Source of the DNA: Candidatus Heimdallarchaeota archaeon
GTDB lineage: Archaea; Asgardarchaeota; Heimdallarchaeia; Heimdallarchaeales; Heimdallarchaeaceae
Direction: 5' to 3'
DNA length: 64,000 nt
NCBI GenBank assembly: GCA_030603365.1
Contig: JAUVXV010000004.1
Coordinates: forward strand, 62,001-126,000
The position numbers and the translations under genes were made by a program. The notes beneath the pieces are model-generated. The model saw only the letters and a list, made by a program, of their open reading frames with translations, had not been told where the DNA came from and ran no database searches. Positions 17,645-25,785 of this stretch are shown here, one piece after another; the first letter of the stretch is position 1; every line of letters starts with the position of its first letter.

Positions 17645-18268
17645 ATGAAAGAACTAATGGCAATATATGATAAACTCTACCAATTTTATGGTCCTCAGAA
17701 TTGGTGGCCTGGAGAGGGTTTGGAGATTGCTGTTGGAGCTGTTCTTACACAACAAACAAACTGGAGTAATGTCGAAAAAGCACTTACAAAACTAAAAGAA
17801 GCAGATTGTTTAGATTTAGACTGTTTACAGTCCATTCCTATTTCTAGATTAGAAAGTTTAGTTAGATCAAGTGGTTATTATAAAGTTAAAGCTCAAAGAT
17901 TAAAGAATCTGATTAATTTACTCATAAGCGAACCAAATCCAAATCGTGAAATGTTGCTTAATGTGAAAGGTTTGGGTAATGAGACAGCTGATTCCATTCT
18001 TCTTTACTTATTTGAGGAACCTTATTTTGTGATAGATGCTTATACGTTTCGCATATTAGACAGAATAGGACTATATAGCGGGGACAATTATATGGAGCTC
18101 CAAAGGATATTTATGGAGAATATTCCTAATGATATACAACTGTATAAAGAATACCATGCACTCTTGGTCAAACATGCTAAAAGTTGTTGCATGAAAAGAG
18201 AACCAAAATGTTTAGCATGTCCCCTAAGAAATCAATGTCAATATTATTTAGAAAAATCCACAGGTTAG
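17645..18268 (+). CDS. Endonuclease III-family DNA glycosylase with 4Fe-4S cluster
   Basis: A HhH-GPD glycosylase. LEIAVGAVLTQQTNW opens the fold, the helix-hairpin-helix is NVKGLGNETADSILLY, the catalytic Asp lies in FVIDAYTFRILDRIG, and the 4Fe-4S loop has C-x6-C-x2-C-x5-C spacing (CCMKREPKCLACPLRNQC). Endonuclease III has Lys in G-V-G-R-K-T-A; here the equivalent is G-L-G-N-E-T-A, so the beta-lyase Lys is missing. A monofunctional glycosylase, like MagIII-type 3-methyladenine enzymes, is therefore more likely than an AP lyase. An in-frame TTG at 17630 is an alternative start, adding five residues. Confidence 0.9.
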   Translation: MKELMAIYDKLYQFYGPQNWWPGEGLEIAVGAVLTQQTNWSNVEKALTKLKEADCLDLDCLQSIPISRLESLVRSSGYYKVKAQRLKNLINLLISEPNPNREMLLNVKGLGNETADSILLYLFEEPYFVIDAYTFRILDRIGLYSGDNYMELQRIFMENIPNDIQLYKEYHALLVKHAKSCCMKREPKCLACPLRNQCQYYLEKSTG

Positions 18269-18269
18269 T

Positions 18270-18279
18270 AATATAAATC
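18270..18279 (+). promoter_or_regulatory. TATA box for the phosphomevalonate dehydratase operon
   Basis: ATATAAAT at 18271-18278 lies about 25 bp before the ATG at 18300. Transcription would start at or next to the ATG, so the mRNA is probably leaderless. Confidence 0.5.
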
Positions 18280-18299
18280 GGATGCGGTGAGCGAGTAGA

Positions 18300-19499
18300 A
18301 TGTTCCTTACAAAGTATCAAGAAAGAATGTTAGATGGCGAAATGGGTGTAGCAATCTCAAAATGTATGGAACTTATAGTGAAGATTGGTGAGTTGAATAA
18401 TGCAGATAAGCTTATACCTATTAAGAGTGCTCAAATTGCAGGAGTTTCTTATTATACAGTAGGAGAATCAATCTTCTCTTTTCTTGATATCTTTTCTAAT
18501 GAAGGAGTAAAAGTCAAAGTACCAAGTTGGTTAAATCCTGCAGGAATGGATTTACTAAAATGGAAAGATATGGGAATAACAAAAAAATTTGCTAATAAAC
18601 AGAAAAAAATTATTCAATACTATCTAGACATGGGTATTGAACAAACTCTTACTTGCACCCCTTATTTAATTGGAAATGAACCAGCATTTGGTGATCATCT
18701 ATCTTGGAGTGAATCATCTGCGGTTTCAATTGCTAATGGCTTTTATGGTGCAAAGACTAACAGAGAAGGTGCCCCGTTAGCTTTAGCATCTGCTGTTCTT
18801 GGTTTAACATCTGATTATGGTCTTCATAAGGATGAAAATAGAGTTCCAAAGATAATGATTGATGTTCAAACTGATATAAAACATTTCTCAGATTATTCAG
18901 CACTAGGTTATTGGTATGGAAAGAACTATCATGGACATATACCTTTTTTCAAAGGACTTGATAACTCTTCAGTAGACCAAATAAAGATGTTGGGTGCCGC
19001 TATGGCTGCATCTGGAAGTGTTGCACATTTTCATGTGGAGAACCAAACACCAGAATCTAAGTTTGTAGATTTGAAGTCTGTTAATGAAAAAATAGTTTTC
19101 TCTGAAGAGGATAAGAGGAAAACCTACTCCATTTTTCACCAAATAAAAGAAAATGTTGATCTTGTTGCCATTGGTTGTCCTCATACAAGTGCAGAGGATT
19201 TAGATATAATCTATTCATATATTAAAGATAAATCTCTTAGACCAAATATTGAATTCTGGGTTTTTTCATCAAGAAAGAAATTAGAAACTGAAGTCTCTGA
19301 AAAAATGATACAAAAACTAGAAAGTAAAGGCATTAAAATTTTTACTGACACTTGTATGGTAGTATCACCAATTGTCAGAGAGAAATACAAGAATATTATT
19401 ACAAATTCCGCAAAAGCAGCTTTTTACCTTACAAGAAAGGGAAAAACCAAGGTAAATCTTCAATCTCTGGAAGAAATCTCAATGGAGGTTTTTGAATGA
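18300..19499 (+). CDS. Phosphomevalonate dehydratase large subunit (aconitase X)
   Basis: A 399-residue aconitase X catalytic subunit. It starts FLTKYQERMLDGEMGVAISK, the usual opening, and has SAQIAGVSYYTVGE, the CTPYLIGNEP segment with an Fe-S-linked Cys, and SWSESSAVSIANGFYGAKTNREG. In the archaeal (modified) mevalonate pathway the enzyme dehydrates 5-phosphomevalonate to trans-anhydromevalonate phosphate for isoprenoid lipid synthesis. Its last codons overlap the small-subunit ATG by 4 bp (ATGA), a typical coupled pair. The next pathway enzyme (a UbiD-like decarboxylase) is not here. Confidence 0.93.
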   Translation: MFLTKYQERMLDGEMGVAISKCMELIVKIGELNNADKLIPIKSAQIAGVSYYTVGESIFSFLDIFSNEGVKVKVPSWLNPAGMDLLKWKDMGITKKFANKQKKIIQYYLDMGIEQTLTCTPYLIGNEPAFGDHLSWSESSAVSIANGFYGAKTNREGAPLALASAVLGLTSDYGLHKDENRVPKIMIDVQTDIKHFSDYSALGYWYGKNYHGHIPFFKGLDNSSVDQIKMLGAAMAASGSVAHFHVENQTPESKFVDLKSVNEKIVFSEEDKRKTYSIFHQIKENVDLVAIGCPHTSAEDLDIIYSYIKDKSLRPNIEFWVFSSRKKLETEVSEKMIQKLESKGIKIFTDTCMVVSPIVREKYKNIITNSAKAAFYLTRKGKTKVNLQSLEEISMEVFE

Positions 19500-19903
19500 A
19501 AGAAATAGAAATAAGAGCAATTGTTGAAGGAAAAGTAGAGAGTCCAGCCGTTGTTTCCCCTATATCAATTTCTTTTCTTGAAGGAGTTGATCCAGAAACT
19601 GGAATTATTATAGACCAAGAGAATCCTTTATTTGGTACAAGCATTGCAGATAAAATATTTGTGTTTCCAGGGAGTAAGGGGTCGACTGTAGGTTCATATG
19701 TAATCTATGGATTACAGGTTAATGGTGTTGCTCCAACTGCTTTAGTGACTTATGATGCAGAACCAATAGTTGTAGCAGGAGCAATTTTAGCTGATATTAC
19801 TCTTGTTGATAAACCTGACACGGACATAATCTCATGTATAAAAACAGGAGATATTATAGCAATAGATACAAGCAAAAGAATAATTGAAATAAGAAAAAAA
19901 TAG
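19496..19903 (+). CDS. Phosphomevalonate dehydratase small subunit
   Basis: A 135-residue DUF126/aconitase X swivel-domain protein. It has the conserved FPGSKGSTVGSYVIYGLQ loop (about 60-78), which positions substrate phosphate in aconitase swivel domains, and the EPIVVAGAILADIT segment. It forms the heterodimer with the upstream subunit, to which it is translationally coupled. Normal length. Confidence 0.93.
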   Translation: MKEIEIRAIVEGKVESPAVVSPISISFLEGVDPETGIIIDQENPLFGTSIADKIFVFPGSKGSTVGSYVIYGLQVNGVAPTALVTYDAEPIVVAGAILADITLVDKPDTDIISCIKTGDIIAIDTSKRIIEIRKK

Positions 19904-19918
19904 TGAGGATTTCGTAGT

Positions 19919-21604
19919 TTACCTTCTTCTCTTGCCTTGTTGTTCAGCAAGAAGTTTTTGAAATTCATCTCGTAGAAGTGTTTCTTGATCTTGTAAAGCC
20001 TGTTTTCTGTCTTCAGTAAGCTTTTCATTCTGTTCCTCTAAGGCGGTTTCCTTTTCTTTATTCATTTCTACTGTTAAATCATCTAATTCCTTTTTATGTT
20101 GCTCTTCAAGTTGTTCTACAAGTTCTTTTTGCTCTGTTTCTGATTGTACTTTAGCTGTAGCTTGAATTCGAGCTTTTTCATCTTCGAATGATTGTTTCAG
20201 ATTATCAACTTCCAACAGATGATCCTCAGCTAGTTGAGCTTTTTCCTTATCAAGTTCTGTTTTAGAATTTTCAAGTGCAAGGTGTATTCTATCTTCTATT
20301 ACCTTATCACGACCTTCCAAAACAAGTTTAAGGAATTCTTTACCTGTAATCTCTCTAACGATTTCATGAATCTGTTCTATGCTTTTGATATTTGTTTGAG
20401 CTGTCTCAAATTCTTCTCTTGAAAGCATTTGTTCTGAATCTTTGATGATGTTTTCCAGAAATCCCATAATGAGATTGATTGCTTTTTCTGGAATAATTTC
20501 AATCGAATTTAGAGCATTCTTTAGTTCAAGACCCTTTGCTGCAAGTTCTGCAAGTTCAATCTCGTATTCCTTGATAATACTTTTCTCTCTGAAAATGAGT
20601 TCATATGGTCCTATCATCATTGTTTGTTTTGTTTGAAGTTGATCATAAAAAGTGACATTTGCACTTAATTCGTGTTTAGCCTCAGCTTTAGTTTGGGTTC
20701 CTTGAATAACTAATTTTTGTTCAGTTGTGTGTTTTGCAGGTAGGCTATCAATTATTATTTCTTTGCTCCCTTCTAGTATTTCAACGCCATCTGGAACATT
20801 CAATTTGAAAACAAGATTATATGCATCTCCTTCACCTTCATTTTCAATAGCTAAAACAAGTTCTGTTGATTCTCCAAAAACTAAATCTCTAGAAATTTTA
20901 AGTTCTGGTACAATCCTTGGCAATTTAACTTTAGACCTAAAAGTTTTAACAACAGTTTCCATTGCGTCGTCTATTGAAGTGAAAAATAGTTCTCCCATTA
21001 TTTGGGATAATCCTGGTTTAAGATGTCCTCCAACAAGTTGTTGTGCGTTTAAAAGGGAATTAGTGTCTGAATCTTTAACTGCTTTAATTGCATGACCTGC
21101 TGCAAAAAGTATTTGTTGAGCTCTTGTGAAGCCTGGGTCATCTTGAATTTGTTCTATATATTTGTTGTATAATTCTTCTGCTCCCTGATAATCTTCAATT
21201 GAAAATAGAAAGAAACATGCGGTAGAAACTAGAATTATTCCTCTATCATATTCGTTCCACATTAGATATTCTTGTGCTGCATTTACCAAATCATCTACCA
21301 CTGCTCTTGTAGCTGCAATCCAATCATCCCCTGAACCAAGTTTCTTATAAACATAAGAAACATAATAGAGATTTTGAGCGCTCATACGATATTGTTTTTT
21401 CTCTTTATTTTCCTCAGAAGCTCTGATGAAATTCTTTATTGCTTCATGATACAAATCTTCAGCTTGAGCAAGACCCATTGTCGCTTCCTGATTTTTAGCA
21501 GCTTCCAAATATTTCCTTGCTGAGTCAGAAAAGTTAGCGCTTTTAAATAAGTCTCGGGCTTCTGACATTAGTATTGCAAGGTTCTCATCATATGATTTTT
21601 CCAT
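19919..21604 (-). CDS. Helical-repeat (SNAP/TPR-like), beta-sandwich and coiled-coil protein
   Basis: A 561-residue cytosolic protein with three visible parts. Residues 1-225 form consecutive antiparallel helices with alternating A/Y/L pattern (ARKYLEAAKNQEA, AEDLYHEAIKNFIRAS, AEELYNKYIEQI), resembling alpha-SNAP or TPR solenoids. Residues 229-340 look like an immunoglobulin-type beta-sandwich (LVFGESTELVLAIENEGEGD, YNLVFKLNVPDGVEIL, HELSANVTFYDQL). Residues 343-561 are a long charged coiled coil ending KLLAEQQGKRRR. I know no named family with this order; the architecture suggests a membrane-trafficking or scaffolding adaptor, which is inference. It is convergent with the dehydratase pair (15 bp apart). 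Confidence 0.8.
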   Translation of the reverse strand: MEKSYDENLAILMSEARDLFKSANFSDSARKYLEAAKNQEATMGLAQAEDLYHEAIKNFIRASEENKEKKQYRMSAQNLYYVSYVYKKLGSGDDWIAATRAVVDDLVNAAQEYLMWNEYDRGIILVSTACFFLFSIEDYQGAEELYNKYIEQIQDDPGFTRAQQILFAAGHAIKAVKDSDTNSLLNAQQLVGGHLKPGLSQIMGELFFTSIDDAMETVVKTFRSKVKLPRIVPELKISRDLVFGESTELVLAIENEGEGDAYNLVFKLNVPDGVEILEGSKEIIIDSLPAKHTTEQKLVIQGTQTKAEAKHELSANVTFYDQLQTKQTMMIGPYELIFREKSIIKEYEIELAELAAKGLELKNALNSIEIIPEKAINLIMGFLENIIKDSEQMLSREEFETAQTNIKSIEQIHEIVREITGKEFLKLVLEGRDKVIEDRIHLALENSKTELDKEKAQLAEDHLLEVDNLKQSFEDEKARIQATAKVQSETEQKELVEQLEEQHKKELDDLTVEMNKEKETALEEQNEKLTEDRKQALQDQETLLRDEFQKLLAEQQGKRRR

Positions 21605-21719
21605 AACCCTACGCTACTGTTAAAATATATAAAGATTATTTAAGCTTCTAACAAGAAGTCGCCCTAGAGCCAAGAAATGAGATTGTAAGAGTAATTTATT
21701 CAATAGCAAAGATTGGTGG

Positions 21720-21793
21720 TGGACCGGGCGAGATTCGAACTCGCGGCCTCTTCCATGCCAAGGAAGCGATCTTCCAGACTGATCTACCGGCCC
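21720..21793 (-). tRNA. tRNA-Ala (GGC)
   Basis: Intronless cloverleaf with acceptor GGGCCGG/CCGGTCC containing the G3-U70 wobble that identifies alanine tRNAs. The anticodon stem is CTTCC/GGAAG with loop TTGGCAT (anticodon GGC) and T-loop TTCGAAT, with discriminator A. CCA is encoded at 21717-21719. Confidence 0.96.
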
Positions 21794-21869
21794 AGAATTT
21801 AAGGCTCAATCAACAGAATTATTGAGCATAAATGAGTTTTTTTAACTATGAAATTTAATTAAAGCAAAT

Positions 21870-22034
21870 CTAGTGTCTGTGCCAAGCATAGTTTCTAATT
21901 TTTGTTGATCTTCCGAATCCACAAGATGCACATTGTTTATGTCTTCTATGGAAGGATCTATTACCACATCTTCTACATATAATGTGGGGTGCTTTTTTGT
22001 TATGCTTTCCAAATGATGGAGTTCCCTTTGTCAT
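21870..22034 (-). CDS. rpl37e: Ribosomal protein eL37
   Basis: A 54-residue protein. It starts [17 protein letters not shown], followed by [20 protein letters not shown] and the tail [11 protein letters not shown]. This is the classical eL37 zinc protein (two CxxC pairs), which binds 23S rRNA in the large subunit. The ATG is 22 bp downstream of the LSm stop codon, matching the conserved archaeal LSm-eL37 pair. Confidence 0.96.
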   Translation of the reverse strand: MTKGTPSFGKHNKKAPHIICRRCGNRSFHRRHKQCASCGFGRSTKIRNYAWHRH

Positions 22035-22055
22035 TTTTATACCTTCTAATTAGAT

Positions 22056-22283
22056 TTATTTCGGAGGAGGACTAATCATAATTACATTGTCACCACGTAC
22101 AATGATATCTCCTAATTTTGTAGTTCCTTCTGAACCAATCTCTTCTGCGTTTTCAAGTGTTAGATTTAGATGAATATCATAATTTTTTAAGATGCCTCTC
22201 ATTCGACGATTACCACGTAATCTGATTAATACTCTTTTTTCTCTAGCTTGATTTAAGATATCCATCGGTTTGCTTGTTGTCAT
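22056..22283 (-). CDS. LSm/Sm-like archaeal protein
   Basis: A 75-residue SmAP. The Sm1 motif is VLIRLRGNRRMRGILKNYDIHLNL with the D-x-x-L-N RNA-binding loop. The Sm2 motif is GDIIVRGDNVIMISP. Such proteins form heptameric rings that bind U-rich RNA. It is followed by the eL37 gene. Confidence 0.96.
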   Translation of the reverse strand: MTTSKPMDILNQAREKRVLIRLRGNRRMRGILKNYDIHLNLTLENAEEIGSEGTTKLGDIIVRGDNVIMISPPPK

Positions 22284-22479
22284 AGTTATTACTCCAAAAC
22301 TATACGAACTCCAACTTTAAGATTTCATTATAAAAGTTTTTATCATGTAGTCATATTGAACCCATCAACTATCAATTTAGAGAAATAACTGAAAGTAAGT
22401 TATTACGAGGGTTTTAATAGCGAAATATAGGAAAAAAAAGAAGAAGAAAGAGTTAAGGTTTAAAATTATAAAACTTTCT

Positions 22480-22768
22480 GTTATGAGTTACTTTTTCCGA
22501 CAATTTCCGAGTAGAAGTTGTGAAGAGCGTTTCAGGACTCATCCTAGACCAGCGTAGTGTAGATGAAAAACAAAGTTCTTCATAGGTGTATAACTGCACA
22601 AAATGGAAAGATAAACAATTCAAGCTGTGACAGTACCGGTCTTCTGGAGTAGAATATACAAAACTGTATACCTAGCTCAAAGGAATCATTTCCCGTTACG
22701 AGAGGGAACTCATTACCTGACCTAGCAAAGCGAAGCAATTGATAGGTCCTCTACCTGTCCCATCGAAT
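22480..22768 (-). ncRNA. Candidate omega RNA downstream of tnpB
   Basis: In TnpB systems the guide RNA scaffold is transcribed from the 3' end of tnpB and its flank. Here 290 bp after the stop have no open frame, a raised GC content and several hairpins, and they end near the compositional boundary at about 22480. The position and structure fit. The boundaries and guide segment are not seen directly. Confidence 0.35.
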
Positions 22769-24370
22769 CTAGAGAAACGATGTATCCCCTACGGAATACT
22801 TAAGCCACTGGCTTAAGGGTTCAAAGCATTCATACCACTCTAGCTTATGGAAGTCTCCAGAAAGTGTATCACGGAGGTTGTATTGATAATTTTTAGTTGG
22901 TTCTAAAACATATTTGATCAACCTCTTAGCTATGTTTCTCGCCCCGTTCAAGTCAGCATTGAGTTCATACTTGCATTGGTGGCAAACAAATCGTCCTTGA
23001 CTTGAGCGGGTAGTCTTTGTAGAAAAACATCTAGAACATCGTTTCGAGGTATTTTTCTCATCAACAGCTACAACGCGATAAGACTCAAATCCGTGTTTTT
23101 GAAGTTTGTACATCAGTTTCGTTATAAAGAGGCGATAACACCACTTATGTAACTGACGACGTAAAGATTTGTTTCCACTTCCACTTTGGTGATTTTTCCG
23201 AATATGCTTAGGATAGCCAACAGATACAAACAGATTATAACGCTTCTTCAACTGGAGAATGAAATCAACTAATTGATTGACTGCATAGCCCAGTTCCTGT
23301 TCCGTAACAGAACGAAGTCTTTTCCGTAGTTGGGAAAGTTTGACGTTAAGCTGGTTGTGGGGTTGACCATTCTTCTTCCTTGTATCTAGTTCGCTCTGAA
23401 TAGATTGAATCCTTTTCTCTAGTCGATACATCTTAGCTTGTCTCTCCTTATTGACAATGAAACAAAGTTCATCCATAATTACTTTCCCAGTTGGGGTAAG
23501 TAACACAGCAACAGCTGTCTTCTTTATTCCCAAATCTACGCCTAACACTGCGGGAGGGTTAGTGGATTGGTAGCTGGGAACAGAAAATTGTTGGCTGAAA
23601 TGCGCCCACCATTGTTGCTCTTCGGATTTATAGACTAGTTCCAACTGCTTAGTTTTCGCTAGTTTCAGCTTCTTCTCGTGACAAGGGGAATAAGCTAAAG
23701 GTAGCCACATCTTAGGATGGATATGTCTATCAGCTCTTTTTGAATCAAGAGAGTCTCGCACTTCTAACCATAGTTTGGCTTCAGGATTGTCGGGTTTAGG
23801 ATGAATCCTTACCGTCCAACTACCTGGTGTCATTCTTGGATACAAAGGACGAGGGATTTTCTTCTTGAACTCTGGTCTATTCAGATTCGTCTTAGAACGC
23901 TCTTGTAGTTGTCTCCAACTTTCATAAGCCCAGATAGCTTTGTCTCTACATTCTTGGAATTCATTAACTGAACTGCGAGGAAAACGTTTCTTCAGATCGT
24001 GAGGAACAGAAGTTCGTAACTTGTTCTTCCCTTTTCTGACCGTCGTTAAAGTTAACTTATCCAAAACGGATTTGTTTACTGTTAAGTCCTTCTTGATTAG
24101 TTTTTGTAATTGGCCATCTATTAGGACTTGTTTTTCCTCGTTGTGGTAGATGATTCTCAAGTAGTCTCGAATGATTCTCGTATCTCTTTCGGTTATTCTT
24201 CGCAACCTTTCACACTCTCTAACAGACATTAGTTCCGTCTTGATCCTTAGAGGAACGGCCTCATAGAATGTAACTAATGATGCTTGAGAAGTGCTTTTGT
24301 CTTCTTCAAATTTGTCGTGTTTCTTGTTCTCATTTAGTTCTTCTTGTTTATTCATTTCTTCTTTTTTCAA
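22769..24370 (-). CDS. tnpB: TnpB RNA-guided nuclease (OrfB family)
   Basis: A 533-residue TnpB. A lysine-rich N-terminus and a helical REC-like region come before RuvC. RuvC-I is GVDLGIKK with Asp279; the zinc finger is C445xxC448 ... C463xxC466; RuvC-III is LNADLNGARN with Asp473. At the usual second catalytic position (the strand before a bridge, normally E-D/N-L), this protein reads FVSVGYPKHI without Glu. Instead Glu438 appears just before the zinc finger in VAVDEKNTSKRCSRC. That matches the relocated-glutamate type known among TnpB branches. The protein is complete, so it may be active. ATG at 24370 gives a longer N-terminus than minimal TnpBs. Confidence 0.93.
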   Translation of the reverse strand: MKKEEMNKQEELNENKKHDKFEEDKSTSQASLVTFYEAVPLRIKTELMSVRECERLRRITERDTRIIRDYLRIIYHNEEKQVLIDGQLQKLIKKDLTVNKSVLDKLTLTTVRKGKNKLRTSVPHDLKKRFPRSSVNEFQECRDKAIWAYESWRQLQERSKTNLNRPEFKKKIPRPLYPRMTPGSWTVRIHPKPDNPEAKLWLEVRDSLDSKRADRHIHPKMWLPLAYSPCHEKKLKLAKTKQLELVYKSEEQQWWAHFSQQFSVPSYQSTNPPAVLGVDLGIKKTAVAVLLTPTGKVIMDELCFIVNKERQAKMYRLEKRIQSIQSELDTRKKNGQPHNQLNVKLSQLRKRLRSVTEQELGYAVNQLVDFILQLKKRYNLFVSVGYPKHIRKNHQSGSGNKSLRRQLHKWCYRLFITKLMYKLQKHGFESYRVVAVDEKNTSKRCSRCFSTKTTRSSQGRFVCHQCKYELNADLNGARNIAKRLIKYVLEPTKNYQYNLRDTLSGDFHKLEWYECFEPLSQWLKYSVGDTSFL

Positions 24371-24438
24371 GTCTTTTACCTCCTGAAATTATAAGTGTTT
24401 GATAAACATTGAACCTTTTTTCGAATTGTCGAAAATCA

Positions 24439-24483
24439 TTGGTTCCTCTTCTAGAATCGGTGTGAAACTAGTAGAGGAACCAA
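24439..24483. repeat. 45-nt inverted repeat on the 5' side of tnpB
   Basis: Arms of 16 nt (TTGGTTCCTCTTCTAG and CTAGTAGAGGAACCAA) pair with one mismatch around a 13-nt loop. This is a strong hairpin in the non-coding left region of the element, plausibly part of the transposon end or of a tnpB leader. Confidence 0.7.
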
Positions 24484-24671
24484 CGACTGGTACCACGTGT
24501 AAAATTGCTTCAGGAATTCGAATAAGATTTCAGAAGAACTACTTAACCTCTTTCTATCCTCCTTTTTTTGGTGATAAGCGAGCGATTAACAGTCCACGGG
24601 GGGTGGAGACGTAGTTATTCTCGCTCATCTACGTACAAACAAAAGTTGACCTTATAAACCCCAAGGAAATT

Positions 24672-24920
24672 TCATGACCTGCCTTTTTCTGTCAGATAAT
24701 TTGTCAATTCTCTTTGTGTACAGAATAGCAATTGCTGGCTGTATGGGAGTTTTTTCTCTAAAGTAACTTTTTCCAGTAAACCTTCTAATGTTATTTGTGT
24801 TGTTCCAAGAATAGCTTGCTCTATTTCAAACTCTGAAAATTCCTTTAATACAATAGAACAAACAATTTGTGCACTGGATCTGGTGTCAAAAAATAATGCT
24901 GAAATGCTCTCATCAAATTG
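24672..24920 (-). pseudogene. Unassigned 83-codon gene fragment
   Basis: On the minus strand an open frame of 83 codons runs between an upstream TAA and a TGA, without any ATG, GTG or TTG start near its beginning. It reads FDESISALFFDTRSSAQIV ... EFEIEQAILGTTQITLEGLL ... FCTQRELTNYLTEKG. The composition looks protein-like. It lies at the edge of the TnpB element, so it is probably the 3' remnant of a gene disrupted there. I do not recognise the family. The rest of 24371-25044 outside the element hairpins shows no other gene. Confidence 0.35.
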
Positions 24921-25044
24921 TTAAATAGTTAAGAAACACACGTAAGTAACAACTAACAGAATAAGGATTTAACTTTAAATATCAAAATGAGTATGCATAT
25001 TATAGATACAGTACAAATCAGAAATATAGGAGAAATTATTTAGG

Positions 25045-25743
25045 ATGACAGTAGTAAACAAACAGAAGGTTAAGACCATTTTATTGATAAGTACAGTTCT
25101 ACTGTTAATGGGGAATAAGCAAGAGGTTATAGCAGAAGAAGAATATCTGATTGTAAGAATAGTAGATGCTGAGTATCCTCCGTCAGTCTATGTATTTACT
25201 GGTTGGAATTATACAGGTTTTAGTTTACGTTTTTATATGGAAGTGGAGAATCCAACACAATCAGAAATAAACATAACCTACTGGTGTAGTCCCCTACCGT
25301 TTCCACATTTAAGAACAAATCTGGAGAATGAAAGTCTTGAGGCAACAATATCTACTCAATATGAATGGTCATACCCCCAAAATTATTCTATGCCACCTGG
25401 AATTGAACAGAGATCACATCCTGCAGCTATAATAATTTTCAATTATGAAGAAACTCAACTTCCCTTAGGTGAATATGAGATATGGTATGATTATACAGAT
25501 TGCAGTTATACATATGTTCCTGTTATAACACAAAGCATGTTCATTTATGTTACAGAAGATAGTATATCCTACTTCTTCGAATACAATAACGAAACGAAAG
25601 TTGTTTCTACGACACAATTTACAGATACAACAAATCAATTTACAGATACAGCAAATCTTGTTTTAATCTATTTTATAACACCATATATTGTAAATGCAAT
25701 ATTAAATAGAATGAGAATGAGAATGAGAAAAATAAATAAATAA
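25045..25743 (+). CDS. Exported protein with C-terminal membrane anchor, unknown
   Basis: A 232-residue protein. The basic start and hydrophobic run VKTILLISTVLLLMG form a signal peptide with likely cleavage near VIAEE. The mature part is beta-rich with aromatic strands (SVYVFTGWNYTGFSLRFYMEVENP, EYEIWYDYTDC) like a single extracellular immunoglobulin-type domain. Near the end there is a TTQFTDTTNQFTDTANL repeat, a hydrophobic stretch LVLIYFITPYIV and a basic tail RMRMRMRK, giving a C-terminal anchor with the domain outside. I do not recognise it. It lies alone between the TnpB patch and the flavoprotein remnant. Confidence 0.7.
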   Translation: MTVVNKQKVKTILLISTVLLLMGNKQEVIAEEEYLIVRIVDAEYPPSVYVFTGWNYTGFSLRFYMEVENPTQSEINITYWCSPLPFPHLRTNLENESLEATISTQYEWSYPQNYSMPPGIEQRSHPAAIIIFNYEETQLPLGEYEIWYDYTDCSYTYVPVITQSMFIYVTEDSISYFFEYNNETKVVSTTQFTDTTNQFTDTANLVLIYFITPYIVNAILNRMRMRMRKINK

Positions 25744-25785
25744 ATAATCTTTAGAATATCTGATTAACCATTATAGTAATCTTGA

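Larger units (their letters stand above)
22480..24650 (-). mobile_element. IS200/IS605-group element carrying only tnpB (IS1341-like)
   Basis: A patch that is clearly more GC-rich than its AT-rich flanks holds a single tnpB gene and no tnpA. Both outer regions contain strong hairpins. On the tnpB 3' side these are GACCTA/TAGGTC (22719-22748), TTCCC/GGGAA (22690-22708) and a CTTAAGCC/GGCTTAAG hairpin at 22799-22817 inside the end of tnpB. On the 5' side there is a 45-nt hairpin at 24439-24483 and nested pairs at 24578-24633. The exact element ends are not determined; the limits given are where base composition and structure change. Mobilisation would need a TnpA in trans. Confidence 0.6.

Noticed and set aside
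22480..22560. GATGAGTCCTGAAAC near the tnpB 3' side resembling a hammerhead ribozyme core
   Set aside because: The obligatory CUGAUGA is missing; only GGATGA and GAAAC are present, and flanking stems do not fit.
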